A stretch of DNA of 64,000 bases from DASRAP01 sp035277145 (GCA_035277145.1 DATELA010000024.1:110782-174781); one strand, 5' to 3'; numbered from the stretch's first letter, positions 17,691 to 26,672 are shown. Notes: generated by a model from the sequence alone, not told the origin. Made by a program: numbers and translations.

Positions 17691-19994
17691 ATGACTGGCA
17701 CGCATCAATCTCCGCTCGTCGCGCTCTCGTTTCTCATTGCGATTTGCGCGTCGTACACAGCGCTCACACTCGCGGGACGCGTCGCCGTTGCACGTGGCCG
17801 CGCGCGACTGGCGTGGCTCCTCGGCGGCAGCATCGCGATGGGCAGCGGCATCTGGAGCATGCACTTCGTTGCCATGCTCGCGTTCCGCTTGCCGATTCCA
17901 ATTTCGTACGATGTACCGCTGGTGGCGGCCTCTTGGCTCGCCGCGGTCGGCGCTTCTGCCTTCGCGCTGTTCGTCGCGAGCCGAACGCAGGTCAGCAAGG
18001 TGCGGCTTGCCGCCGCGGGGACGTGCCTCGGTCTCGCGGTCGTCACGATGCACTACACGGGCATGGCTGCTGTTCGAGTTCAGGCACACCTCGGCTACAA
18101 ACCGATGCTCGTGGCTGCATCAGTGGCAATTGCAATTACTGCCTCGACCGTCGCGCTGCTCCTCTTCATTTGGTTGCGCACCAATCACACGCGACGCGGA
18201 AGCGCGCTGCGCGCCGCAGCGGCCGTCGTCATGGGTGTCGCGATCGCCGGCATGCACTACACTGCGATGGCCGCCGCGCATTTCACGGATGTCGGCATCG
18301 CACACGCTCCGTCACGATTCCTGCTCGCTAGCTCCGGTCTCGCCGTGCCCGTCGTGATGGGCGCGTTCGTCATTCTGACGCTGACCGTCGCGGGTACTCT
18401 GACCGACCATTGGGTACGCATGAAGCTCTTGTCGGCCGAGGCGCTTCGGGAAAGCGAAGAACGGTATCGCTCGGTCGTCAGCGAAATCGACGAAGTCATC
18501 TTCCGCACAGACGCGGATGCGCGCTGGACGTTCCTCAACCCCGCGTGGACGGCCGTCACCGGTTTCACGCCGGACGAAATCCTTGGCAAGGCGCTGATTG
18601 ATTCCGTGCACCCTGACGATCGGGCCGCGAGCATTGAGCAGTGCAAGCCAGTCGTCGACGGAACCGCGGACTACTGCCGGCATGAAGTCCGCTACCTCAC
18701 CAAGGACGGCGGATATCGTTGGGTGGAAGTGCACGCGCGCGCAACGCGCAACGCCAACGGCGCGCTCATCGGAACCGCGGGTGTCATTCGCGACGTCACG
18801 GAGCGGCGCCAGGTGGACGAAGCGCTCCGCACCGCGCGCGAAGTCGCGGAAGCCGCGAGCCGCGCGAAGAGCGAATTTCTCTCGCGCATGAGCCACGAGT
18901 TACGTACGCCGCTCAATGCGATTCTTGGCTTTGGTCAACTCACCGAGCTCGAGGCGACGACGCCAACGCAACGCGAGAATGCCGACCACATCCTCAAAGC
19001 CGGCCGGCATCTCCTGCATCTTATTAATGAAGTACTGGATATCACTGGCATCGAATCAGGCCGGCTGCATTTGTCCGTCGAGCCCGTGCGTGTCACCGAA
19101 GCGGTCGGCGAAGTTTTCGAGCTGATGTCGCCGCTCGCGGCAGCCAAAAGCGTTCGCCTCACGATCGACCACGCGAGTGTGACCGATCGGTTCGTCAACG
19201 CGGACCGTCAGCGACTCAAGCAAGTTCTGCTCAACGTCGTCGCCAACGCGGTCAAGTACAATCGTGAAAACGGCGCCGCGCACGTTTCGTGTCACGAATC
19301 GGGCACAGGACGCGTGCGGATTCTTGTCGCCGACACCGGGCCGGGCATCGCGCCTGAGAAAACTCATCGCCTGTTTACGGCATTCGATCGACTTGGCGCG
19401 GAACAGACCGGTATCGAAGGGACCGGCCTCGGTCTCGCGCTGTCCAAACGTCTCGTTGAAGCCATGAGCGGCCAGATCGGTGTGAATTCCGCGGCCGGCA
19501 AGGGCAGCACGTTCTGGATCGAACTGCCAGAAGCCGAGAACCAGATGGCGCGTCTAGCGGCGCTCGACAGTGATGCACCGCGAGCGCCGCGCATTTCCGG
19601 TCCGCGCGTAAAAAAGTCGACGATTCTGTACGTCGAGGACAATCTCTCGAACCTTACGCTCGTTCAGCGCATTCTCGGCCTGCGGCATGACATCGAACTG
19701 ATTCCCGCGATGCAGGGCGGGCTGGCGTTGGAATTGGCTCGCTCACATCAGCCTGACCTCGTGCTCCTCGACTTGCATCTACCCGACATCCCCGGTGAGG
19801 AAGTGTTGAAGCAAATGCGAAAGTCGTCGGATTGCCGCTCGATTCCTGTTGTTGTACTCAGTGCGGACGCGACGCCGGGCCAGATCGACAAGCTCCTGGC
19901 AATGGGTGCGCATTCATACGTCACCAAGCCGCTCGAAGTGCGTTCGTTCATCAAAATCCTCAACACCGTGCTGAAAGTTCGGGAGGCCGCATGA
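17691..19994 (+). CDS. MHYT-PAS hybrid histidine kinase with receiver
   Basis: The 767-residue membrane sensor kinase starts with an MHYT sensor module of seven helices in residues 10-235. Its MH(F/Y)xxM copies are at 57-62 (MHFVAM), 120-125 (MHYTGM) and 188-193 (MHYTAM); copper-mediated gas sensing has been proposed for this domain. A PAS domain (about 255-375), the phosphorylation motif SHELRTPLN with His402, an ATPase domain with DTGPGIAP and GTGLGLALS, and a C-terminal receiver with Asp694 follow. The stop overlaps the next gene by four bases. A close MHYT relative lies at 23914-26238. Confidence 0.92.
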   Translation: MTGTHQSPLVALSFLIAICASYTALTLAGRVAVARGRARLAWLLGGSIAMGSGIWSMHFVAMLAFRLPIPISYDVPLVAASWLAAVGASAFALFVASRTQVSKVRLAAAGTCLGLAVVTMHYTGMAAVRVQAHLGYKPMLVAASVAIAITASTVALLLFIWLRTNHTRRGSALRAAAAVVMGVAIAGMHYTAMAAAHFTDVGIAHAPSRFLLASSGLAVPVVMGAFVILTLTVAGTLTDHWVRMKLLSAEALRESEERYRSVVSEIDEVIFRTDADARWTFLNPAWTAVTGFTPDEILGKALIDSVHPDDRAASIEQCKPVVDGTADYCRHEVRYLTKDGGYRWVEVHARATRNANGALIGTAGVIRDVTERRQVDEALRTAREVAEAASRAKSEFLSRMSHELRTPLNAILGFGQLTELEATTPTQRENADHILKAGRHLLHLINEVLDITGIESGRLHLSVEPVRVTEAVGEVFELMSPLAAAKSVRLTIDHASVTDRFVNADRQRLKQVLLNVVANAVKYNRENGAAHVSCHESGTGRVRILVADTGPGIAPEKTHRLFTAFDRLGAEQTGIEGTGLGLALSKRLVEAMSGQIGVNSAAGKGSTFWIELPEAENQMARLAALDSDAPRAPRISGPRVKKSTILYVEDNLSNLTLVQRILGLRHDIELIPAMQGGLALELARSHQPDLVLLDLHLPDIPGEEVLKQMRKSSDCRSIPVVVLSADATPGQIDKLLAMGAHSYVTKPLEVRSFIKILNTVLKVREAA

Positions 19995-21784
19995 CGCTCT
20001 CCGACGAACTCGCAGCGCGCGGGCGGATTCTGATCGTCGACGACGAGCAAGCCAACGTGCGTCTGCTCGAACGGCTGTTGCTCACTGGTGGATTCACTGA
20101 CGTGCGCAGTACGACTGACTCCACAGAAACAGTCGCACTGTATGAGTCGTTCCGCCCGGACATCGTGCTACTCGACCTGCACATGCCGAAGATGGATGGA
20201 TTCGCCGTGCTCGATGCGCTGCGCGAGAAGATCGGTTCGAATGAGTACATGCCGATCCTTGTTCTCACCGCAGACATGACGCGCGAAGCAAAAGAGCGCG
20301 CGCTGTCGTCGGGCGCGAAGGACTTCCTGACGAAACCGCTCGAACGAACCGAGGTGCTGCTTCGCACGCGCAACTTGCTCGAGACGCGTTTCCTGCATCT
20401 GGCGCTCAAGGACGAGAATCGCGTGCTCGAAGCCAAGCTGGTGCACCAGGCATTTCACGATTCGCTCACCGGACTCGCCAACCGTGCGCTGTTCCGCGAT
20501 CGCGTCCAACACGCGTTGACGCGGTTCTCACGCGGCAACCGCATGGCGATCCTTCTCCTCGACCTCGACAACTTCAAGGCGGTCAACGACACCGTCGGTC
20601 ACGTGTCCGGGGACAAACTGCTCTCAATCATCGCCGAACGGCTGCTTCGCGCTACGCGCGGTTGCGACACGGTCGCGCGCATTGGCGGTGACGAGTTCGC
20701 CATTCTGCTCGATGGCATGCAGCACAACGATGACGCGACGTATGTCGCGGATCGTATTGCGGACTCGCTGCGGTCGCCCGTCGCACTGGACGGCCGTGAG
20801 TTCGTCGTGGGCGCGAGTGTCGGCATCGCATACGTGAAAGGCGGTGAGCGCGTCGACGAGCTGCTGCGCAACGCCGACGTCGCGATGTACAGCGCAAAGG
20901 ATACGGGCAAGGGATGCCACGCGGTGTTCGATCAGAGCATGTATGCCTCGTTGCTGGATCGACTCGAGCGCGAGGCGGATCTGCGCAAAGCGGTGGATCG
21001 CGGCGAGCTCCGCGTTCTGTATCAGCCAATCGTCGCATTGGACACCGGCGAGATCACGGGTCTCGAAGCGTTGCTGCGCTGGCATCAATCCGACGGCGCC
21101 GTGTGCAGCACGGACTCCTTTATTCCGCTGGCTGAGGAAACGGGACTCATCATTCCCATTGGCCGCTGGGTGCTCGACGAAGCGTGCCGTCAGGGACGTA
21201 AGTGGCAGCTCGCGTCGAAGTCGGGAGTTGCGCCAACGGTTAGCGTGAACGTTTCCGCGCGTCAGCTTCAGGATCCGAATTTCCCAGAAGATGTCGCCGA
21301 GATTCTCGAGGAGACGCAATTCCCGTCGGACCGTCTCATCCTCGAAATCACGGAAAGCGTTGTGCTCACCAATTCTGCATCGACGCTGGACAGACTCCAT
21401 GCGCTGAAAGCGCTGGGTTTGCGTCTCGCAATCGATGACTTCGGTACAGGCTACTGCAACCTGACGTATCTGCAGAAATTCCCGCTCGATATTCTGAAAA
21501 TCGACAAGTCATTCGTCACGGACATTGCCGGCAGCGATAGCGATTCCGCGCTTGCAAGCAGCATCGTCGGTCTTGCGACAACGCTCAAACTGCACACCGT
21601 CGCGGAGGGTGTTGAGAACGCGAGCCAGCGCGCGCAACTCATTGCGCTGGGGTGCAGCTCTGGTCAGGGATACCTGTTTGCGAAACCGGTGGACCAGGAC
21701 GCCGTGTCTGAGTTGCTCCGGAAAGGCAATGCGCTCGCGAGCACTGTTTCGGCAGCACCAATCGAGACTGTGCCGGTCGCGTAG
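19991..21784 (+). CDS. Receiver-GGDEF-EAL cyclic-di-GMP protein
   Basis: The 597-residue cytoplasmic response regulator probably controls cyclic-di-GMP level. The receiver (residues 12-125, phospho-acceptor Asp62, Lys115) is followed by GGDEF (active site 232-236 intact, inhibitory RGCD at 223-226) and EAL (EAL at 359-361, with DDFGTG, LKIDKSFV, AEGVE and QGY all present). Both catalytic domains look complete, so either synthesis or hydrolysis is possible. ATG 19991 overlaps the stop of the MHYT-PAS kinase gene, which makes that kinase its likely phosphodonor. Confidence 0.93.
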   Translation: MTLSDELAARGRILIVDDEQANVRLLERLLLTGGFTDVRSTTDSTETVALYESFRPDIVLLDLHMPKMDGFAVLDALREKIGSNEYMPILVLTADMTREAKERALSSGAKDFLTKPLERTEVLLRTRNLLETRFLHLALKDENRVLEAKLVHQAFHDSLTGLANRALFRDRVQHALTRFSRGNRMAILLLDLDNFKAVNDTVGHVSGDKLLSIIAERLLRATRGCDTVARIGGDEFAILLDGMQHNDDATYVADRIADSLRSPVALDGREFVVGASVGIAYVKGGERVDELLRNADVAMYSAKDTGKGCHAVFDQSMYASLLDRLEREADLRKAVDRGELRVLYQPIVALDTGEITGLEALLRWHQSDGAVCSTDSFIPLAEETGLIIPIGRWVLDEACRQGRKWQLASKSGVAPTVSVNVSARQLQDPNFPEDVAEILEETQFPSDRLILEITESVVLTNSASTLDRLHALKALGLRLAIDDFGTGYCNLTYLQKFPLDILKIDKSFVTDIAGSDSDSALASSIVGLATTLKLHTVAEGVENASQRAQLIALGCSSGQGYLFAKPVDQDAVSELLRKGNALASTVSAAPIETVPVA

Positions 21785-21792
21785 CGACAAAC

Positions 21793-21830
21793 GGGGCGGG
21801 CGCGTATCATCGATTCATGCGCGCCGCCCC
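21793..21830 (+). promoter_or_regulatory. GC-rich hairpin just before the NtrC-family gene
   Basis: A 12-base arm (21793-21804) pairs with an 11-base arm (21820-21830) with one bulged G, around a 15-base loop. It ends three bases before the ATG at 21834, where a ribosome site would normally lie; no Shine-Dalgarno sequence is visible. It could be a weak terminator or limit translation of the regulator. Confidence 0.4.
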
Positions 21831-21833
21831 CAA

Positions 21834-23240
21834 ATGACAGCGAGCAGAAAGCCGGCTTCCGCGCCGCCGGCCGATGCGCGGTCTCGATCTGTTCTACTGA
21901 TCGACGACGAGCCGACGGTACTTCAGGCCGTCGCGCAGCTGTTCAAACGTTTCGGATGGACGGTGAGTCAATCGACCGACAGCCGCGCTGCTATCGAACT
22001 CTACGAACGCGAGCGGCCGGACCTCGTCATGTGCGATCTCGAGATGCCCGACCTCAACGGTCTCAAGGTCCTCGAGATTCTGCGCGAGCGCGATCCGGAT
22101 GCGACAGTAATCATGCTGTCCGGTAAGGGCGACATCGAAACCGTCGTTCGATGCATGCAACTCGGTGCCGAGCATTTTCTCACGAAGCCCCTCGAGCCGC
22201 GACATCTGAGCGCGGTTGTTGACGGCGCGTATGAAAAGTCGACGTTACGCCGGCGCAATCGCGTGCTCGCGGAACTGCAACTGGGAGATTCCAACCTCGC
22301 GAGCCTGGGCTCGTCCCCTGCAATGCTCGAGGTCGCGCGACAGATCACGCTGCTCGCCGACGGCAACGCACCGATTGTGCTCATGGGCGAAACCGGCAGC
22401 GGCAAAGGCTGGATCGCGAAGCTCATTCACGCCGCGTCCTCGCGTCGTCACGCACCCTTCGTGAGCATCAATTGCGCTGGACTTTCCGCCACGTTTCTCG
22501 ACGCCGAACTCTTTGGCCACGAGAAGGGCGCGTTCACCGACGCAAAAACGATGAAGATGGGAATGTTCGAACTGGCGAACGGCGGCACGCTCATGCTCGA
22601 TGAGATCGGCGACCTCGCGCTCGAACTGCAACCAAAGCTGCTCACCGCACTGGAGACGCAGCGGTTTCGGCGGCTCGGCGGAACGCGAGAGATTCAGGTG
22701 GACGTTCGCCTCATCGCCGCCACGCACGTTGATCTCGCGGACGCTGTGAAGGCAGGGAAGTTCCGGCAGGACCTCTTCTATAGAATAGCGGCGCTACCGA
22801 TTCACATTCCGTCGCTGCGCGCACGCGGCCGGGACGAGGTCGCGGCCCTGGCGCTCAAGCTGGTCGCGGAACTGCACCGGCAGCTCGGCCGCGGCCCGGC
22901 GCGCGTGTCCACCGACGCATTGGATCTCATCGTACGATTCGCGTGGCCAGGCAACGTGCGCGAGCTAAGAAACGTTCTCGAGCGAGCGCTGCTCCTCGCC
23001 GCAAACGAGCCGGAACTCCTTCCGCGTCACCTTCCGGCTGAGCTCCGCGGATCTGCTGGGCCGGGCACTGACGCCGGCGCCCTTGGCGACGACTTGTCGA
23101 TCGACGGCGCCGTGAAACGCCACATCCTCCGAGTCCTCGAGTCCGCGGACGGGAATCGCGCGAAGGCCGCCAAGCTGCTTGGAATGTCCCGCCAAACGCT
23201 GTATAACCGGCTCGCGGAGTACGGCCTCGACGCGGAGTAG
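21834..23240 (+). CDS. NtrC-family sigma-54-dependent response regulator
   Basis: The 468-residue enhancer-binding protein has a receiver (Asp68 acceptor, Lys118), an AAA+ domain (about 155-390) and a Fis-type helix-turn-helix at the end (NRAKAAKLLGMSRQTLYNRL). AAA+ motifs are Walker A GETGSGKG (185-192), the sigma-54 contact loop GAFTDA (232-237, canonical GAFTGA), Walker B LMLDEI (253-258), the FRQDLFYR arginine-finger region and WPGNVREL. It would drive sigma-54 promoters after phosphorylation. GTCCA/TGGAC palindromes and a GG/GC promoter follow it directly. ATG 21834 is the only reasonable start. Confidence 0.92.
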   Translation: MTASRKPASAPPADARSRSVLLIDDEPTVLQAVAQLFKRFGWTVSQSTDSRAAIELYERERPDLVMCDLEMPDLNGLKVLEILRERDPDATVIMLSGKGDIETVVRCMQLGAEHFLTKPLEPRHLSAVVDGAYEKSTLRRRNRVLAELQLGDSNLASLGSSPAMLEVARQITLLADGNAPIVLMGETGSGKGWIAKLIHAASSRRHAPFVSINCAGLSATFLDAELFGHEKGAFTDAKTMKMGMFELANGGTLMLDEIGDLALELQPKLLTALETQRFRRLGGTREIQVDVRLIAATHVDLADAVKAGKFRQDLFYRIAALPIHIPSLRARGRDEVAALALKLVAELHRQLGRGPARVSTDALDLIVRFAWPGNVRELRNVLERALLLAANEPELLPRHLPAELRGSAGPGTDAGALGDDLSIDGAVKRHILRVLESADGNRAKAAKLLGMSRQTLYNRLAEYGLDAE

Positions 23241-23252
23241 GCCGCGGAAACC

Positions 23253-23276
23253 GTCCAATAGTTGGACAATTGTCCA
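23253..23276. promoter_or_regulatory. Overlapping GTCCA/TGGAC palindromes, candidate enhancer site
   Basis: GTCCAA-TAG-TTGGAC (23253-23267) overlaps the perfect 14-base palindrome TGGACAATTGTCCA (23263-23276). Three alternating half-sites therefore sit side by side, about 150-170 bases upstream of a GG/GC promoter. That is a normal distance for an NtrC-type activator. Binding by the adjacent regulator is inferred. Confidence 0.6.
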
Positions 23277-23329
23277 CATGAGGGACTGTCTCGCCTAAAG
23301 CCATTTACGGCAACAACATACGACTGGCG

Positions 23330-23346
23330 CGTCCAAATAATGGACG
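23330..23346. promoter_or_regulatory. Second GTCCA/TGGAC palindrome, candidate enhancer site
   Basis: CGTCCA (23330-23335) and TGGACG (23341-23346) flank AATAA. It has the same half-site as the palindromes at 23253-23276 and lies about 80-95 bases upstream of the candidate sigma-54 promoter. Repeated half-sites in one intergenic gap make chance less likely. Confidence 0.6.
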
Positions 23347-23423
23347 ATTCGGAATGTTAAGTATCGCGCGAAGTGGATCGCGTAAGCCTATACGCCATTG
23401 GCTATTGGCCAAATCATACAGTT

Positions 23424-23438
23424 AGGCACGGATTGCGC
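23424..23438 (+). promoter_or_regulatory. Candidate sigma-54 promoter
   Basis: AGGCACG at 23424-23430 followed four bases later by GCGC keeps the invariant GG (23425-23426) and GC (23437-23438) at the exact spacing of -24/-12 promoters. The -24 box matches well (GGCACG); the -12 box departs from TTGC. It would start RNA near 23450, just upstream of the receiver gene's GGAG and GTG start. Confidence 0.5.
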
Positions 23439-23478
23439 ATTACACAGGCCCAAGCACCACCAACCCTTGGAGCCTCTC

Positions 23479-23880
23479 GTGCACACGATCTGCCTCGTCG
23501 AAGACAATCCTGATAACCGACTGCTCGTCCATGCGCTGTTGGACGACCAGTACATGATCGTCGAGTATCCCGACGGTGTGTCCGCGCTGGAGGGCCTGAA
23601 GGCCGTCGGTGCCGACCTCGTCCTGCTCGACATCTCGCTGCCTGAGATGGACGGCACCGAGGTCCTCGCGCGAATTCGCGCCGACGCCAAGCTGCAAAAG
23701 CTGCCCGTCATTGCACTGACCGCGCACGCCATGGCCGGCGACCGCGCGCGACTGCTCGGCGCTGGATTCGACGACTACGTCACCAAGCCGATCGCCGATG
23801 AGAACGTGCTCTACACGGCGATTACTCGTTGTCTCGCACTCGGCGCCGCGCGGCAGAATGCCGCTGCAACCGCCGCGTAA
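23479..23880 (+). CDS. Stand-alone response-regulator receiver protein
   Basis: The 133-residue protein is a single CheY/Spo0F-like receiver domain with acidic pocket Glu8/Asp9, acceptor Asp51 in LLDISLPEMDG, Thr in ALTAHAM and Lys in YVTKP. There is no output domain, so it may carry phosphate within a relay. GTG 23479 is chosen because GGAG (23469-23472) sits six bases before it; reading further upstream would cross the candidate sigma-54 promoter. It is followed 33 bases later by the second MHYT kinase and then HPt, its probable partners. Confidence 0.88.
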   Translation: MHTICLVEDNPDNRLLVHALLDDQYMIVEYPDGVSALEGLKAVGADLVLLDISLPEMDGTEVLARIRADAKLQKLPVIALTAHAMAGDRARLLGAGFDDYVTKPIADENVLYTAITRCLALGAARQNAAATAA

Positions 23881-23913
23881 CGCGATCTCATCATCGAACC
23901 CGGACTAACTCCG

Positions 23914-26238
23914 ATGCCACTGACACATACCTACAACGAGATCCTGGTTGCGCTCTCGGTCGTGCTCGCAATGGGCGCGTCGTACACCGCGCTCGATCTC
24001 GCCGGCCGCGTTCAGGCCGCGAAGGGCCGCACGCAAGCGATCTGGATTCTTGGCAGCGCGGCCGCGATGGGGTTTGGAATCTGGTGCATGCACTTCGTTG
24101 CGATGCTCGCGTTCCAGCTTCCGATGCCGGTCGCGTACAACATTCCGCTCGTCATTCTCTCGGTCGTGTTTGCGATCGGCGCGTGCGCGTTCGCGTTCTG
24201 GACTGCGTCACGCAACAACATTGGCCAGGCGCGACTCGGTGCCGCCGCGCTCGCCATGGGTATCGCGATTGCCGGCATGCACTACATCGGGATGGGCGCG
24301 ATGATGGTGAACGCGAACCTCGGCTGGAACTGGACCTTGTGGTGGGCGTCGATTGGCATTGCGATCGGCGCTTCGTATGTCGCGCTGAACCTGTTCCGCA
24401 TCCTTGGCAAAGACGAAAGCATTCGTACGCGTCAGTGGCGTGCGATTGCCGCGGTGGTCATGGGTATCGCGGTTTCCGGAATGCACTACACCGGCATGGC
24501 TGCGGCGCATTTCACAGCGGCACCTGGCGGTGGTGGTCACACGCATCCAGGCATGGGTCTCCCGCCAGTTGCACTCGCAATTGCGATCACGCTCGCTGCG
24601 CTCGTCGGCGTCGGCATCTCGCTGACGGCCGGCATGCTCGACCGATTGCTGCACGCTCGTACGCTCGAGGCCGAGTTGCGCGCGGCAAAAGACGCCGCTG
24701 AAGCGACGAATCGCGCGAAGAGCGAATTCCTGTCAAACATGAGTCACGAACTCCGCACGCCGCTCAACTCGGTGATCGGGTTCGCGAACATTTTATTGAA
24801 GAACAAAGGCAACAATCTCGGTCCGCAGGACATCGCGTACCTCGGCCGTATCGTTGCGAACGGCAAGCACCTGCTCGGTTTGATCAACGGCATTCTCGAT
24901 CTCTCGAAGATCGAAGCAGGCCGCGTTGAACTCGAGGTTGGCTCGGTCGACCTTGGCGCACTCATTCGCTCCACCGTGATGGAACTGGAAGGCCAAGTGC
25001 AGGGCAAGCCGCTCGCGCTTGTTGCGACGGTACCAGAGAACTTGCAGCCGCTCCAGACGGATGGCGCAAAGCTCAAGCAGATTCTCATCAACTTGATCGG
25101 CAATGCACTCAAGTTCACGCAACGCGGGACGGTAACCGTTCGTGTTGTGCGCGACGAGTCGACCGGTCAGGCGCAGCGCATCGATGTGGTCGACACGGGC
25201 ATCGGGATTCCGGCCGACCGCATGCAAGCAATCTTCGAAGCGTTCCAGCAGGCAGACAGCAGCACATCACGTCAGTACGGCGGCACCGGCCTGGGCCTGA
25301 CAATCACGAGATCGCTGGCGCAGATGATGGGCTTCGACATCAAAGTCGAAAGCACGCTCGGATTCGGCAGCACGTTCAGCGTCATCGTGCAGGCGCAGAA
25401 TGCCGTCACGACGCAAGCACCCGTCATGTCGCCGATCACTACGCCGGCGCAGCGCACCGAGCTCATGATTCGCTCGGGTGAACGCCCACGCTTGTTGACG
25501 CTCGTCGTCGACGATGATCCAGACGCGCGCATTCTGCTCAGCGAACAATTGCAGGGTCTCGATTGCGAAGTCGTCACGGCTGCAAGCGCTGACGAAGGTC
25601 TGGCGGTCGCGCGCAAGTTGCGCCCCGATCTGATCACGCTCGACATCATGATGCCACGCAAGAGCGGCATCGAAGCGTTGCACGAGTTCAAGACGGACCC
25701 CGCGCTGCGCGACATCCCAGTTGTGCTCATCAGCATGGCAGCGCAGGAACACAAAGGCAAAGTGCTCGGCGTTGTTGATTGCCTCGAGAAGCCGGTGACG
25801 CGTGAAGCCCTGAAGCAGGTGCTGGATCGCAACACGGTATCGCACGAACCGCGCTTGCTCGTTGTGCACGACGACAACAACGGCGGACGCCAGAAATACC
25901 AGCAGCTCGCTGAAAGTTCCGGTGTCGCGTTCCAGATGGTGAACGGCTTGTCCGAAGCGCGCGCGACGTTCGAGTCGCACGGCGTGCCGTCGCTCATCGT
26001 GCTCGATTTACCCGATCCGGATGGTCGCGCAATTCAGTGGATCGCAGCGATCCGCGAAGACCGCCGCATCATCAACGTACCGATCGTGTTGGTCGTGCCG
26101 GATCAGTATTCACAGACGGCAAACGCAGCAGAACAGCGTAACGTGACGGTGCTGCCCCGCACGCCCGGCGGGCCACTCGCCGACCTGGGTGGTTTGATCA
26201 CGGCGCGCCGCGATCGATTGGAGGTTGCAGCGCGATGA
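23914..26238 (+). CDS. MHYT-domain hybrid histidine kinase with two receivers
   Basis: The 774-residue membrane kinase has the same MHYT sensor as the kinase at 17691. The motif copies are MHFVAM (59-64), MHYIGM (122-127) and MHYTGM (190-195), plus a His/Gly-rich loop near 203-213. It lacks a PAS domain. A kinase core follows, with His278 in SHELRTPLN, DTGIGIP and GTGLGLTIT. Receiver 1 has Asp577 (TLDIMMPRKSG). A second receiver-like domain with Asp698 (VLDLPDPDG) has a weaker acidic pocket. The HPt gene overlaps its stop, the layout of a multistep phosphorelay. Confidence 0.92.
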   Translation: MPLTHTYNEILVALSVVLAMGASYTALDLAGRVQAAKGRTQAIWILGSAAAMGFGIWCMHFVAMLAFQLPMPVAYNIPLVILSVVFAIGACAFAFWTASRNNIGQARLGAAALAMGIAIAGMHYIGMGAMMVNANLGWNWTLWWASIGIAIGASYVALNLFRILGKDESIRTRQWRAIAAVVMGIAVSGMHYTGMAAAHFTAAPGGGGHTHPGMGLPPVALAIAITLAALVGVGISLTAGMLDRLLHARTLEAELRAAKDAAEATNRAKSEFLSNMSHELRTPLNSVIGFANILLKNKGNNLGPQDIAYLGRIVANGKHLLGLINGILDLSKIEAGRVELEVGSVDLGALIRSTVMELEGQVQGKPLALVATVPENLQPLQTDGAKLKQILINLIGNALKFTQRGTVTVRVVRDESTGQAQRIDVVDTGIGIPADRMQAIFEAFQQADSSTSRQYGGTGLGLTITRSLAQMMGFDIKVESTLGFGSTFSVIVQAQNAVTTQAPVMSPITTPAQRTELMIRSGERPRLLTLVVDDDPDARILLSEQLQGLDCEVVTAASADEGLAVARKLRPDLITLDIMMPRKSGIEALHEFKTDPALRDIPVVLISMAAQEHKGKVLGVVDCLEKPVTREALKQVLDRNTVSHEPRLLVVHDDNNGGRQKYQQLAESSGVAFQMVNGLSEARATFESHGVPSLIVLDLPDPDGRAIQWIAAIREDRRIINVPIVLVVPDQYSQTANAAEQRNVTVLPRTPGGPLADLGGLITARRDRLEVAAR

Positions 26239-26600
26239 ACTCCACGGCCATGCGTGCGATCGACGAAAGTGCGATCGCACGTTTGCGCCGTTTTGGCGGC
26301 GCCAAGTTGATCAGTGCCATGGTGACCGCGTTTCTCAAGGACGCGCCGATGCGATTGGCAACGGCGCGGCACCATGCAGACGCTGGCGATGCAGCAGGTG
26401 TGCGGCGCGAATTGCATTCGCTGCGCTCGAGCGCAGGACAACTCGGTGCGCTTGCAATGCAGGAATTGTGTGCAGCGGGCGAAGAGCTTGCCGCCAACGG
26501 TTTCACACCGACACTCATCGAAACCGTTCGCAACGTCACGCGTGAGTTCGATGTCGTCGAAGAAGAGCTCGCCGCGCTCCGGGACGCTCCGATTGCGTAA
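26235..26600 (+). CDS. HPt phosphotransfer protein
   Basis: The 121-residue, mostly helical protein has the HPt signature RRELHSLRSSAGQLGA, with His61 as the phosphorylated residue. The helix that follows is of the usual four-helix-bundle kind. It would shuttle phosphate between the receivers of the kinase at 23914 and another receiver such as that at 23479 or 21834; the partner is inferred from position. The ATG overlaps the kinase stop by four bases. A strong terminator follows, so this gene closes the relay operon. Confidence 0.88.
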   Translation: MNSTAMRAIDESAIARLRRFGGAKLISAMVTAFLKDAPMRLATARHHADAGDAAGVRRELHSLRSSAGQLGALAMQELCAAGEELAANGFTPTLIETVRNVTREFDVVEEELAALRDAPIA

Positions 26601-26629
26601 CTAGCGGAACACATTCACGAATGGTGCAC

Positions 26630-26672
26630 GAGCGCAACGATCACGATGATCGTTGCGCTCGTTGCGTTTGTT
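26630..26672 (+). terminator. Strong hairpin terminator after the HPt gene
   Basis: A perfect 14-bp stem (26630-26643 with 26647-26660; first half GAGCGCAACGATCA) closes a three-base loop and is followed by GTTGCGTTTGTT. The upstream relay operon therefore probably ends here. The synthetase gene at 26760 would then need its own promoter in the remaining 87 bases, where I see no convincing -35/-10 pair. Confidence 0.75.

Noticed and set aside
23829..24701. 290-codon alternative frame over the second MHYT kinase
   Set aside because: The overlapping frame carries the MHYT motifs; this one is Arg/His-rich and has no plausible start context.
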